9,033 nt of DNA. Origin: Flavobacteriales bacterium (GTDB lineage Bacteria > Bacteroidota > Bacteroidia > Flavobacteriales_D > Sanyastnellaceae). The DNA is taken from positions 1-9,033 of the forward strand of contig WTJL01000201.1 in the NCBI GenBank assembly GCA_011524845.1. Direction: 5' to 3'. Under the pieces are notes generated by a model. The model searched no databases and was not told the origin of the DNA. It saw only the letters and a list, made by a program, of their open reading frames with translations. Position 1 is the first letter of the stretch; the number at the start of each line of letters is the position of its first letter. Position numbers and translations under genes: made by a program. Of this stretch, positions 6,155 through 9,033 are shown one piece after another.

Positions 6155-8785
6155 TTACGCCTTGAGCGACTCCCCGGAAGCCTTGCCCGTCAGGGTGGCC
6201 TTGATTTCGTGAAGCTTCATGAGCGCCTCAACAGGGGTGAGGTGGTCGATGTCCACCTCCATGATTCGGTCTCGGATGGCCTCCAAAGAGGGATCGTCCA
6301 GCTGGAAGAAACTCATTTGAATGCCTTCCTCCGGCAGTCCGAGGTTGGACACGTCGGGCGTGGTTCCCGTCGGTTGTTCGCCACGCGCAGCTTCCAAGGT
6401 GGCGAGCACTTCCTCGGCGCGGCGCACCAAGCCGCGAGGCATCCCGGCCAGCTGGGCCACGTGAATGCCAAAACTGTGGTTGGAACCGCCAGGCGCAAGC
6501 TTGCGAAGGAACACGATTTTGCCGCCCATTTCCTTGACGCTCACGTTGACGTTCACAATCCGTGAAAAGCGCTGGCTCATGTCGTTGAGCTCGTGGTAGT
6601 GGGTGGCGAACAGGGTGAGTGGCCGCGTGGATCCTGACTCGTGCAGGTGCTCTGCAATCGCCCACGCGATGCTGACCCCGTCGTAGGTGCTTGTGCCCCG
6701 TCCAATCTCGTCCAACAGGACCAAGCTTCGAGAGGTGAGGTTGTTCAAGATGGCCGCCGTCTCGTTCATTTCCACCATGAACGTGGACTCGCCACTGCTG
6801 ATGTTGTCTGACGCACCCACCCGTGTGAAAATGCGGTCCAGAATGCCGAGGTCGGCGGATTTGGCCGGGACGAAGGACCCCGCCTGGGCCATGAGGGAGA
6901 TGAGCGCTGTTTGGCGAAGCAAGGCGCTCTTTCCCGACATGTTGGGGCCTGTCACCATCAGAATCTGACGGTGCTCAGGATCGAGTTGAACGTCGTTGGC
7001 CACGTAGGTGTCCCCGACGGGCAATTGTTGCTCAATCACGGGGTGCCGCCCTTCGGAAATCTGAATGCCTTGCTGCTCGCTCATCCTCGGCCGGGTGTAC
7101 CCCAGGTCGGTCGCAGATTCTGCGTGGCTGGCCAGCATGTCGAGCAACCCCATCGCCCTAGCGTTCGCCATCAGGGGCGCCACCTCCGACACACAAGCTG
7201 CAACGAGCGCGGCAAAGGCGGCGTGTTCGAGGGATTCGGCCTCTTCTTTGGCGTTGAGGATTTGGGATTCCAGTTCCTTCAACTCTTCGGTGATGTAGCG
7301 CTCTGCTTGGGTCAGGGTTTGCTTGCGGATCCAGCCTTCGGGGACTTTGTCCTTGTGCGCATTGCGGACCTCGAGGTAGTAGCCAAACACGTTGTTGAAG
7401 GCGATTTTCAGTCCGGTGATGCCCGTGGCTTCTGCCTCTCGATCGCGAATGGCGTCCAACGCTTCTTGGCTGTGAAAGGCCAAACGCCGCACCTCGTCCA
7501 GTTTGTCGCTGACGCCCTCGGCGATGACTTCACCTTTGCCAATGGCGGCGGCGGGTTCGTCCACCAATTCTTGGTCCAGCCGCGCGAGCAAGGAGGAGCA
7601 CGGAGAAAGTTGCTCGAGGTAGGGCAAGAGGGCATCTTCGCCCGCGGTGGCGTCGGCGACGCGTTGCACGGCGTGAAGTCCCCGTCGCACATGCCCCATC
7701 TCTCGGGGATTGATGCGGCCTGAGCTCGCTTTGGAAGTGAGCCGTTCCAAGTCCCCCACCGAATCCAAAATGCCTCGCAAGTCGTGCCGCAAGCTCACTT
7801 CTTCTGCGAGCCTGGCCACCGCTTCGTGCCTCGCCTCGATGGCCTTGAGGTCCGTCAGTGGGGCCACAAGTGAACGGCGCAGGGCACGGCCTCCCATGGG
7901 CGTGCACGTGCGGTCCAAGACGTCCACAAGCGTCGTGCCGTCGGGATGGTTGGGGTGGAGAATCTCGAGGTTCCGGACCGTGAATCGGTCCAGCCACATT
8001 CCTTCGTCGGGACGCAAACGCCGGATGCCTTGAACGTGGTCGAGCTGTCGGTGATGGGTCGCCTCCAGGTAGTGCAGGACCGCGCCTGCGGCGACGGTCG
8101 CCAAAGGCGCGTCGTCGAGTCCAAACCCCTTCAACGTGCCCGTGGCGAATTGGCCGGCAATTTGGTCGGTGGCGTGGGCTTCAGTAAACACCCAGTCGTC
8201 GAGTTTGGTGCGCGGAACGTCGTCCCCAAACAGGGCCCGCACGTCCCCTTCACATTGTCGGTTGACGAGCCACTCCTTGGGTTCAAGACTTCTGAGGATG
8301 CGGTCGATCCACCGTGCGTCTCCTTCAGCGGCCTGGAACTCCCCCGTGCTGAGGTCGAGCAAGGCCAATCCCACGGCTTTGGGCGTCCAGTGAATGGCGG
8401 CCACGAAGCGGTTGGCTTTGCTTTCGAGGACGTGGTCGTGCATCACCAAGCCCGGGGTGACCAGTTCGGTGACCCCGCGTTTGACAAGGCCCTTGGCTTG
8501 TTTGGGATCTTCGAGTTGGTCGCACACGGCCACTTTCAGGCCCGACTTGACGAGTTTGGGCAAATACGTGTCCAAACTGTGGTGCGGGAACCCGGCCAGC
8601 TCCACCTCGGAGGCGCTGCCGTTTCCGCGCTTGGTGAGCACAATGTTCAGCACCTTCGCCGCGGCCACGGCGTCCGCCCCAAACGTTTCGTAAAAGTCCC
8701 CGACCCTGAAGAGCAGCACGGTGTCCGGATGCTTGACCTTGATCCGGTTGTATTGCTTCATCAAAGGGGTTTCCTTGCCAGCCAC
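6155..8785 (-). CDS. mutS: DNA mismatch repair ATPase MutS
   Basis: An 876-residue MutS, which binds mismatches and small loops in DNA and, with ATP, recruits MutL. The mismatch-binding Phe-x-Glu motif is in GDFYETF (F31, E33), equivalent to F36/E38 of E. coli. Connector, lever and clamp domains follow, with FGYYLEV at about 467-473. The ATPase has Walker A GPNMSGKS (613-620, K619), signature SSGESTFMVEM (663-673), Walker B LLDEIGRGTS (D692, E693) and switch His H729 in ATHYHEL. QMSFF at 823-827 resembles the beta-clamp-binding QMSLL near the C-terminus of E. coli MutS. The start is taken as GTG 8785, giving MAGKETPLMKQYN, because family members carry a few residues before ETPLMKQYN and no in-frame ATG lies just upstream; ATG 8761 would begin at MKQYN. 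It converges on the ald-like gene, the stops 23 bases apart, without a clear terminator. Confidence 0.97.
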   Translation of the reverse strand: MAGKETPLMKQYNRIKVKHPDTVLLFRVGDFYETFGADAVAAAKVLNIVLTKRGNGSASEVELAGFPHHSLDTYLPKLVKSGLKVAVCDQLEDPKQAKGLVKRGVTELVTPGLVMHDHVLESKANRFVAAIHWTPKAVGLALLDLSTGEFQAAEGDARWIDRILRSLEPKEWLVNRQCEGDVRALFGDDVPRTKLDDWVFTEAHATDQIAGQFATGTLKGFGLDDAPLATVAAGAVLHYLEATHHRQLDHVQGIRRLRPDEGMWLDRFTVRNLEILHPNHPDGTTLVDVLDRTCTPMGGRALRRSLVAPLTDLKAIEARHEAVARLAEEVSLRHDLRGILDSVGDLERLTSKASSGRINPREMGHVRRGLHAVQRVADATAGEDALLPYLEQLSPCSSLLARLDQELVDEPAAAIGKGEVIAEGVSDKLDEVRRLAFHSQEALDAIRDREAEATGITGLKIAFNNVFGYYLEVRNAHKDKVPEGWIRKQTLTQAERYITEELKELESQILNAKEEAESLEHAAFAALVAACVSEVAPLMANARAMGLLDMLASHAESATDLGYTRPRMSEQQGIQISEGRHPVIEQQLPVGDTYVANDVQLDPEHRQILMVTGPNMSGKSALLRQTALISLMAQAGSFVPAKSADLGILDRIFTRVGASDNISSGESTFMVEMNETAAILNNLTSRSLVLLDEIGRGTSTYDGVSIAWAIAEHLHESGSTRPLTLFATHYHELNDMSQRFSRIVNVNVSVKEMGGKIVFLRKLAPGGSNHSFGIHVAQLAGMPRGLVRRAEEVLATLEAARGEQPTGTTPDVSNLGLPEEGIQMSFFQLDDPSLEAIRDRIMEVDIDHLTPVEALMKLHEIKATLTGKASGESLKA

Positions 8786-8895
8786 GTCGTTCGTTTTGAG
8801 GGTTGTTCCCCAAGGGGAGGACCTCGAAAGTAGCTTGGAAGCCTCGGAGCGGCCCCACGTGCTGGGGGTCCGTTATTCACAAGGGGTTCACACCC
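8786..8895 (-). promoter_or_regulatory. Spacer upstream of mutS with a weak candidate -7 element
   Basis: The 110 bases between the rhodanese stop and the mutS GTG have no convincing ORF. On the - strand TACTTTCG (plus 8832-8825) matches the Bacteroidota -7 consensus TAnnTTTG at five of six fixed positions and lies about 40 bases before the GTG, but no TTG sits 19-21 bases further upstream. Just after the rhodanese stop, GGGT-GTGA-ACCC (plus 8895-8884) could form a short 4 bp hairpin, too weak to call a terminator. The bases before the GTG are A-rich without a Shine-Dalgarno sequence. mutS may have its own promoter here or be read through from upstream. Confidence 0.25.
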
Positions 8896-9033
8896 TCAAA
8901 AGTCGGCTGCGGGGCCGGTCACCACTGGGAGGCCTTGTCGCTCCCATCCGGAGATCCCATCTTCGAGGTTGTACACCTCCTGATGGCCTGCGTCGATCAG
9001 TTCTTGGGCGGTCAGCCCACTGCGTCCCCCACC
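8896..9033 (-). CDS. Rhodanese-like domain protein, C-terminal fragment at window edge
   Basis: Only the last 45 residues are in the window; the frame is open to the right edge and stops at TGA 8898-8896. The fragment has GGGRSGLTAQELIDAGH, VYNLEDGISGWERQGLPV and a short tail ending PAADF. This is the end of a rhodanese domain, whose active-site loop reads CxxGxRS. The catalytic Cys would be two residues beyond the edge, so whether it is an active sulfurtransferase cannot be seen. Such single-domain proteins move sulfane sulfur, sometimes as part of larger proteins. It is on the same strand as mutS, 110 bases upstream. The domain call is firm; total length and function are unknown. Confidence 0.85.
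   Translation of the reverse strand, partial: GGGRSGLTAQELIDAGHQEVYNLEDGISGWERQGLPVVTGPAADF

Noticed and set aside
6130..6163. A possible terminator hairpin between the ald-like gene and mutS
   Set aside because: Only six pairs with a bulge and a 21-base loop can form, overlapping both gene ends, with no T-run; support is too weak.

Overview
This 9 kb window is dense, GC-rich chromosomal housekeeping DNA from a member of the Bacteroidota, most likely the Flavobacteriia/Cytophagia side. The best marker is a complete PorX, the response regulator fused to a PglZ domain that belongs to the type IX secretion (T9SS) lineage. Supporting signs are a Bacteroidota-type RNase G, a COG1078 HD phosphohydrolase, an N-terminally extended alanine dehydrogenase-like protein, and the lack of Shine-Dalgarno sequences before the starts. 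I cannot name a genus; the GC-rich composition would be unusual for many flavobacteria.

Layout from left to right: (1) the 3' part of rng (RNase G) on +, its first ~35 codons lying before the window; (2) a strong GC-rich hairpin, probably a shared terminator, between rng and the convergent HD gene; (3) an HD-domain phosphohydrolase on -; (4) a ~125 bp divergent spacer containing nested inverted repeats; (5) a tight + strand cluster porX - tsaE - ald-like, with gaps of 1 and 30 bases; (6) mutS on -, convergent with the ald-like gene, stops 23 bases apart; (7) a 110 bp spacer; (8) the last 45 codons of a rhodanese-domain protein on -, cut by the right edge.

The window mixes RNA turnover (RNase G), tRNA modification (TsaE, part of t6A synthesis), DNA repair (MutS), amino-acid or redox metabolism (ald-like) and regulation (PorX). 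The porX cluster with the divergent HD gene looks like a conserved Bacteroidota neighbourhood, not an accessory island. I saw no mobile elements, tRNAs, rRNAs, CRISPR arrays or phage genes, and base composition looks uniform. I did not find a clearly novel multi-gene system. The points most worth checking are the catalytic residues of the ald-like dehydrogenase, the inverted-repeat spacer before porX, and the pairing of a nucleotide-cleaving HD enzyme with the PorX phosphodiesterase domain.
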